Of a stretch of 64,000 nt of DNA, positions 46,471 to 57,931 are shown in pieces. The number at the start of each line of letters is the position of its first letter. The first letter of the stretch is position 1. Made by a program: the position numbers and the translations under genes. The notes beneath the pieces were generated by a model. The model saw nothing but the letters and a program-made list of their open reading frames with translations, was not told the origin of the DNA and searched no databases. Source of the DNA: Volvariella volvacea V23 (Eukaryota > Basidiomycota > Agaricomycetes > Agaricales > Pluteaceae); the NCBI GenBank assembly GCA_000349905.1, contig KB722771.1, positions 124,286 through 188,285 of the forward strand. Reading direction: 5' to 3'.

Positions 46471-47804
46471 TCGGTCCGGTGGAGACATCTCCCGCGACCT
46501 TAACCACATCACTAATGCCCCAGTAGTCATATTCTCGGATGGGAGTGAACGCAACGAAGCCACCTATGCATCCGGAGCTGCGTTCAACGTACATGCACAG
46601 GGCAAACACATATGCTTGGGACGAGAATTCGTTGGACAATGCACCAATTACGAGGCGGAACTCCTAGGAATGGGCATGGGCGTCCTAAACACCTTAGCCA
46701 ACCTCCCCCTCCTACGCTTATGGGGCAGTGACACTGTCTTTGCAGACATCAGACACCCAGACCATATCCTCATCGCAGCAGACAACGAGGCAGCAATGAA
46801 ATGCCTCCTCGACCCGAGCACGCATGCAGGACAATACGCCTCAATCCCAGTCATCAGAGCAGTTAACAGATGGACGAGACAAGACGACCGTCGCACCATC
46901 ACATTCATCCATTGTCCCGCCCATAAAGGCATCCCCCTCAATGAAATGTGCGATAAAGACGCCAAAGCGGCCGCCCTTATAAAACCTCACTCCCCGCGAC
47001 CGACACGCTCCATCGCATGGGAAAGGGCGCACATCGACAGAGAAGCACCGGTTAGATAAGAATCCCTCCCAAGCCAACACTGGGGGACGAACAGCGTCAT
47101 CCTACAGGATCAATTTTATTGGAAGAACAAAGGTGGATCTCACCTCAAACACTATGGCGACGACGTCAAGTTGTACGCCAGATTCGCTAGATCCCTCTCG
47201 AATCACGCCCCAATCGGTGCGTACCGACAACGATTCTTCCCTGAAGAACCACGCCACTGCCCGAAATGCGGTTCTTATCAGGACCGCTACCATGTCGTAT
47301 TCGAGTGCCCCGCAGTAGTCCCTACTCCTGCCCTCACACCGACTCCTAGACGAATGAAAGGCGTCGCGACCATTGAAGATCGTACTGCCAAATTCGACAA
47401 ACACATAAGAACGAGTCCGCTGAAAACAGGCAAACACAAGACTCCGTCCATTATCAGAAGCTACTTCGAATGGCTCAAGATCAACCCCCTAGCATTCACG
47501 TTTGAGGGAGCCCCCCCCAGTCTCCCCTGGTAGGTTATTTCCTTTTCTCCAAATGTGACAATTAAATACAACAATTACGAACGATATGAGTTACGACCCG
47601 TCCCAACTATGTACGCTACGTAGTGTCTCAGTTTCTTCCTGGTTCCGGTCTTTGGCCTCCTTTAGTCCCGTCTCATTCCGTTTGCGTCTCGCCCACCGTA
47701 TACAACGTTTCCTAGTCTGCATACTTGTCGATAGGGTTCCCATTTGTATTCCCTTCGGGGGGGCCCGTACTTAGCTACAGCCTTTAATAGATTTAAAAAA
47801 AAAA
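46471..47804 (+). mobile_element. 5'-truncated non-LTR retrotransposon (LINE) with RNase H and CCHC end
   Basis: A 1.33 kb insertion bounded by a 16-bp perfect target-site duplication and ending in a 3' A-rich tail (TTTAAAAAAAAAAAA). It opens directly inside an ORF, so the reverse transcriptase, endonuclease and 5' end are missing, as usual for truncated LINE copies. The preserved part carries RNase H and the C-terminal zinc knuckle. The identical target-site copies and nearly open frame point to a recent insertion. It cannot move on its own, but indicates an active parent elsewhere in the genome. Confidence 0.88.
46472..47533 (+). pseudogene. LINE ORF2 remnant: RNase H domain and CCHC knuckle
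   Basis: One frame runs from the element's 5' end to the stop at 47531-47533, broken only by TAA at 47057-47059. The RNase H part shows VVIFSDGSERNE (first Asp), NYEAELLGMGMG (Glu), ILIAADNEAAMK (Asp) and NEMCDKDAKAA (last Asp), with the insertion IHCPAHKGIPLN between them (the His loop). After the TAA the frame goes on with KLYARFARSLSNHAPIGAYR and the knuckle CPKCGSYQDRYHVVFECP. These are hallmark C-terminal elements of fungal LINE ORF2 proteins. Confidence 0.85.
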
Positions 47805-47820
47805 AAGTATCCTGCATCCG
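47805..47820. repeat. Target-site duplication, right copy
   Basis: AAGTATCCTGCATCCG immediately after the A tail, identical to 46455-46470. The first two A bases could belong to the tail, giving a minimum of 14 bp. Confidence 0.85.
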
Positions 47821-47973
47821 ACGAAAGGAGAGGCCGAAACAGGATATTATTACAATACGTCGCACTCTCTAGATCTCATTCTGGAACGCCGTTCTAGTCG
47901 TACTACCTCTCTCCCAGCCTCAATAGTTACGAAAGTGGTGTTAGGTGTCCTGCATCCGACAAAAGGAGAGACA

Positions 47974-48799
47974 AAAATGTCCGCGGTTAGATTTATAGCA
48001 CGGATGCGAATCAAGGATCCGTTCTGGGTTGCAAACAGAGACCCAAATCTCAAGTCGTCGTCCACGCGGATGGTCATCTCTAAGTGGGACGTTGGACCGT
48101 CATGCCGTTCATATGCACCCTTTGGCACGCTGTGGCAGCACATCCCAGATCGCTTATTCGGGACACGTAAAACAGGACTACGGCGTACGACGACGCGTCG
48201 GGCTTGACACTTGATTTGATGCCCTGCATTTCGTGGAGGACAAAGATAGATTGACTCTGGAGAGAACTTGGAATTCTGGGGAGAATAAGGGATTCAATCT
48301 GGTGCGAGGAGAGAAGATCGTGGCGTAATTCGGTGATGTGTTAGGCATCGCGATTGGCGCTGAATGTTGGCTTGTTCGGATGAGAGTCTTGTCGGCGACT
48401 GGCCGATAAGGTCTGCAGCGGGATGCCTGCTGGTCAGTGGTCCTCGCCTATCCGGTGTGTAACCAGAACCTAGGCCTCCTCCTCGATGTATTGATTTGTA
48501 AGATTAAAGACGAGGCGTACTCCATCTACGCGTTGGTCGAACAGTGTATTCCTATTGGCCATAAGACACCTCGTACGGCTGATCCCACGTCCCAGCGTGT
48601 TACCGTGCCATAAGGCTGCGGCTATCCCAACGCTTATCATCTTGGCTCACCTCAGCATAATGGACACTATCCATTGTCTTGCAGATGCTTGGTTACTCTT
48701 GCTATGGTGTACTTCTAACACACCAATTCGTCTAGAGGTTGGAAAAATGGGGCGCGTTGGAGGCAGGCGCCTTTATCCTCATGTCTATCACCGCCCTTG
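47974..48799. other. Degenerate stretch before family X copy C
   Basis: No gene is supportable. The segment 48600-48720 has weak protein-level similarity (GHYPLSCRCLVTLAMVY) to YHCEHCPLSKKCLLALSMAY at about 3440-3500, so family X copy C may extend this far. Confidence 0.4.
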
Positions 48800-49700
48800 T
48801 CAATGGAAATCCAACTCGGCAACTGTATGTCAACGACCTTGACTCGTTCTTAGACAGCTTCATAATAACGTTGCAGTTCAAAAAGCGATATTCAATTTCT
48901 TGTGCAGTGGAGTAAATAGAGTACCTGTAAGTGATGCCAAACTCACACTTGAATGTGCTCCTAATCTTCTTCTCTTCAAACAGCATTCCAACATTACGCC
49001 ATGAAATGCCTTGGAACAAAACAGACACCGCTGGCTTGAACCGCACAGCATGGAGCCCCAGAAAAGCATATTGATTATAGAGGCACTGCATGAATTACGT
49101 CCAGAACATCACTGCCATGATATCAACAAAGAGGCTGTCTTTTCCTCGTTGAAGGTCTGTCCACTCGCCATGTTATTTTTAGCAGCGTTCATCCAGTCGA
49201 ATAATAGGAACGCTGTGACCTACCAGGAGCTTCAGATTTAATGGCCCACTGGGAGTGGGGAGAATGTTGCAGAGAGGGGATCGCGGAACGCAGCGTGTTA
49301 GAAAAGGAGGAGGATGGGGCGATATTCCCAACGATCTCTGAAGAGGAGACAATGAACAAGGCAAAAGGCGACTTCCTCGCAAAGGTCGTCGTCGTCATGC
49401 AGACATCCTGGTTTGTTGTTCAATGTGTCCCTCGTCATGCATAGGGTCTTGTCATCACGGAGTTGGAGTTGGCCACTTTGGCATTCGCAATGTTGAATGT
49501 CATCACATATTTCCTCTGGTGGAGCAAGCCGTTGAACACAGAGTACCCAATTTATTTGAAGAAGGACGAGAGTAGAACAAGTGGGCTGATGCGTATTGCA
49601 AGGGGTGGTCTCGGGATGTCGGACAGCTATTCTGGATTTTGGATAGGGTGGAGTGGGGACGGGAGAAGTAGAAGGACAATATTTGGCAGAGAATAAGGAA
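48800..49700 (+). pseudogene. Dispersed family X copy C joined to a second conserved membrane-protein-like segment
   Basis: The blocks RQLYVNDLDSFLDSFIITLQ, LHELRPEHHCHDINKEAVFS and MAHWEWGECCREGIAE match copies A and B. The same frame then runs into ISEEETMNKAKGDFLAKVVV, MQTSWFVVQC, then after an in-frame TAG (49442-49444) LVITELELATLAFAMLN and YFLWWSKPLN. That second part is a motif set I recognise from a large, uncharacterised fungal membrane-protein family (TELELxTLAFAxLN..WWxKPL). The TAG replaces the position of a Gln in the expected run. Copy C is thus a broken gene, possibly a chimera of two families. Confidence 0.5.
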
Positions 49701-51011
49701 TGATATGGGGCGAAATTCGCTCATCCCGGCTCTTTGGAAATGGTTGGTCAAGAAACCTTTTGTTGCGATTTTAAACCCTTGGATGAGATGATGGGCAGTC
49801 CACGAATCAAGAACCCTAGGTGCGTCGGCCCATATTACAGCAGGAGTTTGCCCAAGCAGGAGTGACTTTTACTTATTTTATTTTCGCTCATGATTGGTGT
49901 CCTCTTCGGCAGGATCCATCTCTTTGGATGGAATTTCCATTTTTCTACCCGTATTGAACGCGATTTGTGGAGGATGTCATCCATTATTGTCACTGTCGAG
50001 CCAGCTATCCTCGCCACGTCTTAAATTGTTTATTGGTTGGATAATGTATACCTTAACGTTGCTGTTATCAGATTTTTGAGGTTTCCTGTTAAAATTGTCG
50101 CAGTTTACCTTGGACCTATTTTGTACCTTTTCGTGCGCATTACTTTACTCACCCTACCTCTTTTCGCTCTTCGCGATCTTCCCCCCTCTGCTTTCCAAAA
50201 CGTCGAGTGGTCTGATTATATTCCACATATCTAGCGATGCCCTCCCATCCCATCACAACCNNNNNNNNNNNNNNNNNNNNNNNNNNNNNNNNNNNNNNNN
50301 NNNNNNNNNNNNNNNNNNNNNNNNNNNNNNNNNNNNNNNNNNNNNNNNNNNNNNNNNNNNTCGAATGTTGACTGGCGAGTCATACCTTTCCTCTGTATGT
50401 TTACAGGCTTAAGCTACTTTGCTTTCGCTGCAAGTTCCAGTGCTAGCGTAGTTATTTACTGTACATGATAACTGTCTTCCTAGTTGGTTGAAGGTGCCCA
50501 AAGTCAGATTTTCAAGGAGGAAGATAGAGGACAACGGAAGATGGGACGACGCACATGCACAGATTGCAAAAGACACCCAGAACTTGAAGCAGCCCGAGGA
50601 ATCAGGAAGGAAATGCTCTAAAACTAAGATGGGACATGTCCTTCATTTTAGTCGTTGTTGGGTTGGTCTGGATGAGGCTGTGCAGTTGTGTGTAGTTACG
50701 CAGAAATGCTATTTTATTCAAGCCACGACACATGTGCTTGTTTTCCACAATACCGTGCTCTATACTGGTACACGGGCTTTTATTTCCTCAATAAGATTGC
50801 GACTCAGCAACGTTCTACCTCGTCTGCTTACGTGCAGCTCTATTTAACTCATCGATATGTTGGGTATTTCCATGTATGCCCTTGAATGTACCTGGATTTC
50901 GGCCCTACACAAATACAGAAATTCCGCATGCAGTTTACAAGAATTGTTTTCCTTCGAATTTAAAATTATTTAGCTGCTCCTATCAAGTAAGACCTTCTAG
51001 TCCTCATCACC
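49701..51011. other. Intergenic stretch with assembly gap
   Basis: No gene recognised. It is AT-rich with the second gap; short frames have no support. Confidence 0.45.
50261..50360. other. Assembly gap (100 N)
   Basis: Exactly 100 N; no repeat is visible at the margins, so the missing content is unknown. Confidence 0.98.
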
Positions 51012-52512
51012 TCATGTACTCATCTCCGAATCGCTATCCACCTGCTCAGTGTCTGTGCCCTCCGATCCTTCCTCATCCACCTCTTCAATCGTTTTGAATT
51101 TCGCAATCCTTCTCACGGCGCTGGACAGAATATCAAAGCGTTCGCTGTATCCCACCTTTTCCTCCGACTCGTCGTCGGCATCCCAAACAAAACAGTGAGG
51201 TCGAATGTCGGAATGGTTGCCTCCAACGTGCATTGCGAAAGATTGGAATCTCGCGATAATAGCATCCATGATTTCGACAACAGGAAGGTGGCCCTCGACG
51301 ATGACACCAGTCGATCCCTTTACTGTCGATCGCAGGTAAGTGCGCTGTATCAAACGATCCAAGTTTCCGCCACCATCTGTATGCCAGTACGTCAAGAAAA
51401 TTGAACGAGGTCGTAATGGAAATGGGATCCCACATACCAAGAAGAGCTGCATGGACGGTCAAATGACCATCTGTCGAGTCAATAAGCTTTTGTGCAAGTT
51501 CAATCCACTTCGAATTTGCCGGGAAGATGCGAGTTTTTTCTTTGCGCACTTCTTTCTCATGAGACATTTCTCCTTGAGGTTTGGCTTCAACGGCAGTTTT
51601 GGAAACCACGAGTTTCACACTGTCGAATCGCTTGGATCCTAAATAGTACAGAAGCATCGCTGCAGTGCTTTCCGAGGCGCCTTCAGATATATCGATGTAG
51701 AGTTCTTGAAGACTTTGCGGAGCAGTGACCGGATGAACGGGGTCTACGTCTCGTTGGATATCTAGGTGTTCGCCTGGGCCGATGATCATGCTCAAGCTCT
51801 GGAGCTGCTGGTAGTGGCCATTGAGAAGATAAGGGATTTGTGCACTTCCAGTGGATAGGAAAAATATATCTGGGTTGTCAATGAATCCTAGCCAGGACCT
51901 TCTGAGTCGGTCGTTGAAGAGGGTGGTTGGTAGTTCTGAGCAAGAACTCCCTTCGATACGGTATTCTGCTTCGTCACGTGCTGTAATGGACCTAATACAC
52001 ATAAGATTTCCCTGAAGGTTTAATGTGGTGGTGCTGATAATGGCAGCCAGGAGGTCGGGATTGTCGTATATGCAGCCATTTTCCTCTATCCAAGCATCAG
52101 AATGCGAACCCAAGGTAGATACAATTGGTGGTATGTATTGCCACTAGTACTCACCGTCAGGCAAAACGATCTCACGCCCAAGGCACGGACTAGAAACGTA
52201 TTTTTCATGCAAGATGTCAACTTCCGATCTGCTGCACTTCTTAAAGGATGCATAACCAAGTCTTATGCCCCCATTGTACACGCAGTGGCACCGGATGTCG
52301 AGTACCGCACACTCTAATCCTTCGTCAGATGCCGATGCTAGGCCTTTTGTTCCGAGGATGCTATGGAATTCGGACATGGTGATCATATTTGAAATATCAT
52401 TGCAACCTTGATACCACAATGTGAGTCGACATGGAAGCTCGTCGGGATCAGGTAGTCCTTCCCACTCCATCGAGGGACACATGCATTTGTCGCTGTTGGT
52501 TGGTAAATCCAT
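51012..52512 (-). CDS. Hypothetical protein, tandem paralog 1 (three exons)
   Basis: Exons 52155-52512, 51438-52085 and 51012-51376 splice in phase to 456 residues. Exon 1 has a Cys-containing N-terminal region (CMCPSMEWEGLPDPDELPCR) and AVLDIRCHCVYNGGIRLGY. Exon 2 holds GCIYDNPDLLAAIIS and STGSAQIPYLLNGHYQQLQS, and exon 3 a regular VVEIMDAIIARFQSFAMHVG segment. The C-terminus is acidic (EEVDEEGSEGTDTEQVDSDS). Intron positions and the IPYLLNGxYxQxQ motif are shared with the next gene. The alternation of hydrophobic and charged segments in exons 2 and 3 is loosely reminiscent of F-box/LRR-like fungal proteins, but no F-box is visible. Function unknown. Confidence 0.7.
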
Positions 52513-53840
52513 GGGGAGTAGTTATGGGGAAGAGCAAGTTCGTAGGGAGAATTCAGAAGAAGGTAAAGAAGTCAAGTCGTGAGGAAGAGCCTTCGTTTTG
52601 GTGTGGCTTATATATACCCACCGTTCATTGATACAGCCCTGGCGGGTCCAGTGTGGCACATTCATTTTACAAAAGAGGCGCTCATGCTTGCGGCATGACA
52701 ATGGCAAATTCCCAGATTGGGGTGAAGTATGGGGCTTTATTTCACATTCCGCAACAAAGATTTCATATCCCAAATCAATGGGTCAACGCATAGTCATGTA
52801 AGATGTGATAATAATAGATATCCTCGGTAGATAGCGGTTACGTGGAAATAATGGCGCAGTATGGCGCATTGGAACGCCTTGGTAACCTACAATTATGCAC
52901 CGTTTGGATCTGAAATTGCGTGTATTATAGCTGTGGCTTGCTCATTGTGACCCTGAGGGGTTGTATTGCCAAGTTTTTGTGGACGCCTTCAGGCGTTAGA
53001 GGGAAGTGGCACGGCGCCAATGACACCAAACAGCACTTTTTGGCTAAGACCGATTCCGCCGAATTTCAGTTGCGGTGCAATCAAGTGGTGCACAAGTGCA
53101 GGTTGCATTGTATTGTATTGTTGCCGGTGTCTTTCTTTGATTCATGGCCAAACGACTTTCGAGGTGCTCAAAACTCAAGAATACATGTCCTAGCATCTCC
53201 TACCTCTTGCGATACAACATAATGCCTTTGAATGCACATTCCCGTCAGATCAGCCTAATATCGGTTTCTTGCCCCTCTTTCAACTTAATGTGACGGGTCT
53301 CTCATGTATTTCAACGGAGCCTAAAGAATGAATCTTCAAAAGGACTTCCCCAGCTTCGAACCAATGCCGTTTTAAGAATGGCATGGACCGCAAATAAACT
53401 CATTAGTATGCTATTCTGTGAGCTCAAATGACAAAAAGGAAAAGCTTTAGAGCAAGAGCGGGTGGAATCGAACCATATCCAAGTCAAATGCAAGTCACAG
53501 AATTAAATACTGAGTTTGTTCATGTATTTTGGACAGATGCCACTTGATATCCAAACAGCCTCAGTCCCTCTCTAAAGTCTGAGGCTCTATGTACGCCCTT
53601 TTAAGTCTGGGGAACCATAAAACGGCAGTGTAACATTTTTCAATCTTACACTGGCCACACATTCGCTGAATTTCTCATACTAAACTGTTTTACTATCTGG
53701 TGAGCGCTTATGAACATTTGATAAGCAATTCCGAAACTTATCCAATATAAAGTCAACTGTCCAGCATATATCGTGGATTAAGGAATATAATTCCACTTTC
53801 AGCAATGTGCGCATAGTCAGTTCATCTAGAACCATGGAGC
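52513..53840. other. Intergenic stretch between the tandem paralogs
   Basis: About 1.3 kb without a gene. GTGTGGCTTATATATACCCA near 52600 gives a TATATATAAG box on the minus strand, about 90 bp upstream of paralog 1: a good core promoter candidate. The rest is AT-rich. Confidence 0.5.
52607..52616 (-). promoter_or_regulatory. TATA box upstream of tandem paralog 1
   Basis: GGGTATATATAAGCCAC on the minus strand, about 95 bp upstream of the ATG at 52512. Confidence 0.55.
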
Positions 53841-55217
53841 TTATGGCAAATCCGTCTGCAAAAACTCCATGCCCCACATATTTACTTTTTGCTCCAATTC
53901 TCGCATCTTTTCGTTGTAAGTCCACCCTTCTTCTGTTGTCAGAGATGAGTCGTCTGGAATCCAACGGAAAATAAAATCTCGGGAATTAAGATGGGGCTCC
54001 ATCGACGGTGTGAATTCAATCTCCTGGATCAAATTTGATAAGGAATCAAAACATTCTGACGTGAAGCATCCATCAAAAATAATGTGGTTCATCGTTGTTG
54101 AATTCTTGATGCACGCCACTAATTTTGACCTGATCTGAGAATCACAGTGAACTATTGTGTACCCACAAGGGTATGCAATCCATTGAAATGAGAACTTGAG
54201 TGCGTGTGGAATTGAAGCTCACTCACGTAGGGTTGCCATATCAACTGTTAAACATCTTGCCTGGCTGAATATCCACGACAGAAAGGGGTGCCATGTTGAT
54301 TGTAAGGATGTGTGGCTGTTTGGGAACAGACGCAAATGCATGAGGCCTATTGACGTTGGCATGATTTCTTTACAGAGGTCTGCGAAAACATGCGAAGCTC
54401 CTGGAGAGGTTTCAAAGCCGAAATTTTCTAAACCCTGCAGCCGCAACTCGTTTTCTGGAGTGAGCTGCAATTGGGACAGATAGGTGGTGAGGCTCTGCGT
54501 TTCATTGAAGCTTTCGTCACACTCTCGTGACAACATCCTCAGATCCAGCTTTTGAATTTGACGATAATAGCCGTTGAGGAGGTAAGGAACCTGAGCCATT
54601 CCTGTGGATAGAACCTCTATATTTGCGCCAGAAATAATATTAACCCATGACTTTATAATAGCCTCATTGAGGAGGTTGGACGGAAGGCATGGAGAGGCGT
54701 TACTTTGAGTGCTTTCACACCCCGTGGTAAAAGACACAGCCCGTAAGATGTTTTTAAATTGTGGTCTTGACATCGCGTCAAAGAGACGAGAAAGGGAATT
54801 GCGATCACTAAAAATGCAAGGAATTCTGCCTATGAATCAAAGTCAAGGCAGGCATGTATATTAGATAAAACGTCAATCGTATATTCAATTTAACACAAGA
54901 TACGCACCTGTGGGCAAAAGGGTATCGTAATATGGGAATTCGTCCACATAAGCATCAAATATGTCGCTTTGCCGGAGATTAAGAGAGTTTCTACCGGTCC
55001 ACTCTCCATTTTTGTATATGCACGCACAGCTTATGTCCAGTGCTGCAGCAGTCCATCCTTCGTCGCTTGGCATTGTTTCCACCAAGCCCGGATAACCTGA
55101 CATAGTGAACTGATTGATTCTATTCACGTTGTTTCCATCGGTTCTCTCGTAATAGACAATGATCCTACAGGGTTTGTCGCCATTTGAAGGTTCAGAAGAA
55201 GTGTGAGAAGAGCTCAT
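53841..55217 (-). CDS. Hypothetical protein, tandem paralog 2 (three exons)
   Basis: Exons 54908-55217, 54227-54829 and 53841-54151 splice in phase to 407 residues. Exon 1 has DKPCRIIVYYERTDGNNVNR and LDISCACIYKNGEWTGRNSL, matching the LDIRCHCVYNGG region of paralog 1. Exon 2 has IPCIFSDRNSLSRLFDAMSR and STGMAQVPYLLNGYYRQIQK. Exon 3 has LVACIKNSTTMNHIIFDGCF, an LRR-like strand-helix rhythm. Paralog 1 and 2 share introns after exon 1 in the same phase. No signal peptide. Function unknown; it may be a ligand- or substrate-recognition protein, which is only a guess. Confidence 0.7.
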
Positions 55218-55948
55218 TGAGGGAGTTGTTAAGTGTCGCGGCAGTGAGTGTTAACTCTGAGAAGGGGATGACGAGTAGATGTTCAGCCTACTGCTTCTTA
55301 TATAATTGACTGGTGGCAATTGTACTGAAAAGCGCAATAAATTGAGGACCATGAGGCACCGAAGAATAATAATAATGTTGTGGCACTGGAATAACTGCAT
55401 GTCCACCCAGGCGGACACTCGATTACAGCTTATTGTCCTTTTTGTGCAAATGCATTGATTGAATACCATGAGAATTGCTTGTGAGAGGCGTGCCGTAGCG
55501 GCGGGATGCCGGCGGAATAACTGCAACAGCGGCTCATACGCTTAACAAGGCAAGAAAGCATTGTTGACTATATAGTAAAACGGCAATCGTTTCGTATGTG
55601 TTCCAATAGCCAAGTCCGTCCGCACCTCTAGGATACAATACAGCTGTACAACTAGTACCCGTCTCTACTTTTTAACGTCGTTCAGGTTGATCTTCGAGCT
55701 TCAAAGCGCTTGCCAAAATCACAAAGACAGCGCATTTTGGGAATGGGCCTGGGCCTCAAACACGGAAACAATTTCTCGTTATTATAATTGTAGTCAGCTA
55801 TATACATTATCCACTACTGGTATAGCCATGTTGATGCGGTCTACATTAATCTGTTACTCCGCGGGTATCACAATCGGTAGTAAGAACATACACTAGCGTA
55901 CCTAATTATAGATATGTCCATATAAATTAGAGTGAACGGTATAAGGTC
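55218..55948. other. Intergenic stretch
   Basis: No gene. GCTTCTTATATAATTGAC near 55290 on the plus strand reads TTATATAAGAAGC on the minus strand, about 80 bp upstream of tandem paralog 2, and is its likely TATA box. Confidence 0.45.
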
Positions 55949-57931
55949 TTAGTTTCCAGCCATTAGGTAAAAGCGGAGGACTTCTAAACCTCTTCGAAAA
56001 AGGTCTTGCAACCTCAAAGAATTCCATCGTGATGCTGAATCCCCAGTTCGATAGGGACGAGCATTGACTACCTCTTCCACATGTGCCAAATGCACACAGT
56101 CCAATCCATTGGTACAATTTGCTACGATTGACCCAATAGCCTGTCCTTCGTAATATGCTCCATGGAGATAGCCTAGAAGAAACAAGACAGATGAGGCACG
56201 AATAGAAAGGAAAGAGAATAGAGAACCATACCAAAGTGTCGCTCACTCGTAGCTTCACCAGCAAAGTATAATCGCCCCTCATTTGCACGCAGGTTGTTGT
56301 GGTGTTCAATAAAGAATGAGGGAGGCCAGTTGGAGTAGGAGCCTCTGTATAGAGGATCAGAATTCCAACGTTGGAAGTAGAAGTCTGTTGGTTCAGGAAC
56401 CGTGATGTTGGGATACATCGAACGGAGGACGTCCATCACTTCCGACTGCACTTGTTCGAATGGCAATGCCTCGATCCGTTTAGAGTAATCTCCCTGATAG
56501 CCCGTAAGCCCGCTGCAGCGAAACGAAATTTGGGATATCAAATAAGCGTACAGTTACGGTGGCAAATATGAGGCCACTGCCAGGGAAGAAGTCTGGATGA
56601 TCCAGACTCTGCCAAATTGGATATCGACCACGTTCCGGATCGGCGTACAGTGCGAACTGTATGAAAAGGTAAGACGTGAATCACGGAGAAACGCGCGTAA
56701 AACGTACCTCCGTATCGAACCAAAACTTCTTTGGGAATTTCATGAAGATCTTCGTGTACGTCGCCATAGTCATGGTTTGAATTGCCTCCACCTTGTAAGC
56801 TGATCCAATGTTAATCCAATGAACCTATCCACCGTGACAATGAATCGCGTACCAGGAAGAGGAGGACTGAAAGTAACATCGTCGTTCTGCAGAACACCCA
56901 AACTAAATGTGCAGATGGCATAATCCGCCGAGATGGTTGAATTGTCGGCTGTGGTGACGATGACACCGTCATCGGTGTATCGGATATCCCTGACAACGGT
57001 ATCAAGTCGGATATGCGAGGAGTTGAAGTATTCCTCTGCTTCTTTTTGGATTATCATTTTAAAGCCGCGTTGGTCAATTGAGAGGTCATTGTCGTCGGAG
57101 AATCCCCCTCCTTCAGTCTTAAAGGTATGATTACTGGCCTAGAGCGGATGCAAGCAATTAATTCAACATATAAACTCGCTGAGATCAACACCTCACCCAA
57201 GAAGAGGCCACCCAAGATGTTTGGTCGGGCTTTTGAGCAAACTCCCAATCGAACTGTGGATCAATTTAATTAATGACTCGGATATGCAAATTTAGGAGCA
57301 GACTCACAGCCAAATACTCTGCAGCGAGTTGACGAGTCGTGAGTGGCTTTGCCCCGATATTGAAAGACCAGTCTTCGCAGTTACATCCACGAGATTCTTG
57401 GCAATGCGAATGCCAGCAGCTGCGATCATACGGTTGTGCGCACCGAGGGCTTCTTTAACTAAATCAGTGTAGTTTACTGGACCATGATTATCATACGTCA
57501 CTACAGAAAGCTCATAAGTCAAGGTGTACATTCAGAGTCAAAGAATTGGACGTACACAGACTGGTGTAAGGGTTACTCCCTTGAAACTTCAACCCATGTT
57601 TCTCCGCCAGCTCGAGCATCGGGTTGACAGGCCCCGACGCCGACGTGTTCCTCGTTCCTTGAATCCAATTCGCGCCAACTTCGATCGTGTACCCTGAAAA
57701 TTCGTGACTTCTCATCCTTCCGCCCAATTCATCGCGGCCTTCGACGATGATAAAGTCGTCAATGCCCTGTTGCTTGAGCGTCCTTGCCGCGATGATACCA
57801 GCAACGCCACCACCAAGGATTAGGACCTTGGTATCGTGCCTGGGAGGTGGGGTTGGTCTTCGGGGTAACACAGAGGCACTAACGCCAGAGGCGCTAATAC
57901 ACAAAACAGCCAGAATCTCCCAGAAATGCAT
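55949..57931 (-). CDS. Secreted FAD-dependent amine (polyamine) oxidase
   Basis: The N-terminus MHFWEILAVLCISASGVSAS is a signal peptide. The FAD-binding dinucleotide fold follows: KVLILGGGVAGIIAARTL, then IIVEGRDELGGRMRS and EVGANWIQGTRN. Later exons contain VSSWA near the substrate side, ADYAICTFSLGVLQN, TKIFMKFPKKFWFD, VPEPTDFYFQRWNSDPLYRG and the C-terminal FAD motif GRLYFAGEATSERHFG then YLHGAYYEGQAIGS. This is the amine-oxidase family (polyamine oxidase/LSD-like fold). About eight introns give roughly 500 residues. N-glycosylation motifs (NTSASG, NYTD, NSSH) fit secretion. All FAD motifs are intact. A TATA-like GGTGGCATAAATAGG lies about 90 bp upstream (minus). Confidence 0.88.

Larger units (their letters stand above)
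46355..47973. repeat. Tandem duplication of about 130 bp, first unit split by a LINE
   Basis: Unit 1 is 46355-46470 plus 47821-47839. Unit 2 runs from 47840 to about 47973. Both start CAGGATATTATxA and contain CGTCGCACTCTCTAGATCTC, TTCTAGTCGTACTACCTCTC and ATAGTTACGAAAGTGGTGT, ending CCTGCATCCGAC(G/A)AAAGGAGAG. Removing the LINE and one target-site copy restores a perfect unit 1, which fixes the order of events: duplication first, insertion later. Confidence 0.8.

Noticed and set aside
53440..53490. Sequence resembling a tRNA T-arm (GGTTCGATTCCACCC on the minus strand)
   Set aside because: The stem has only about three pairs and no acceptor, D-arm or anticodon stem could be fitted around it.
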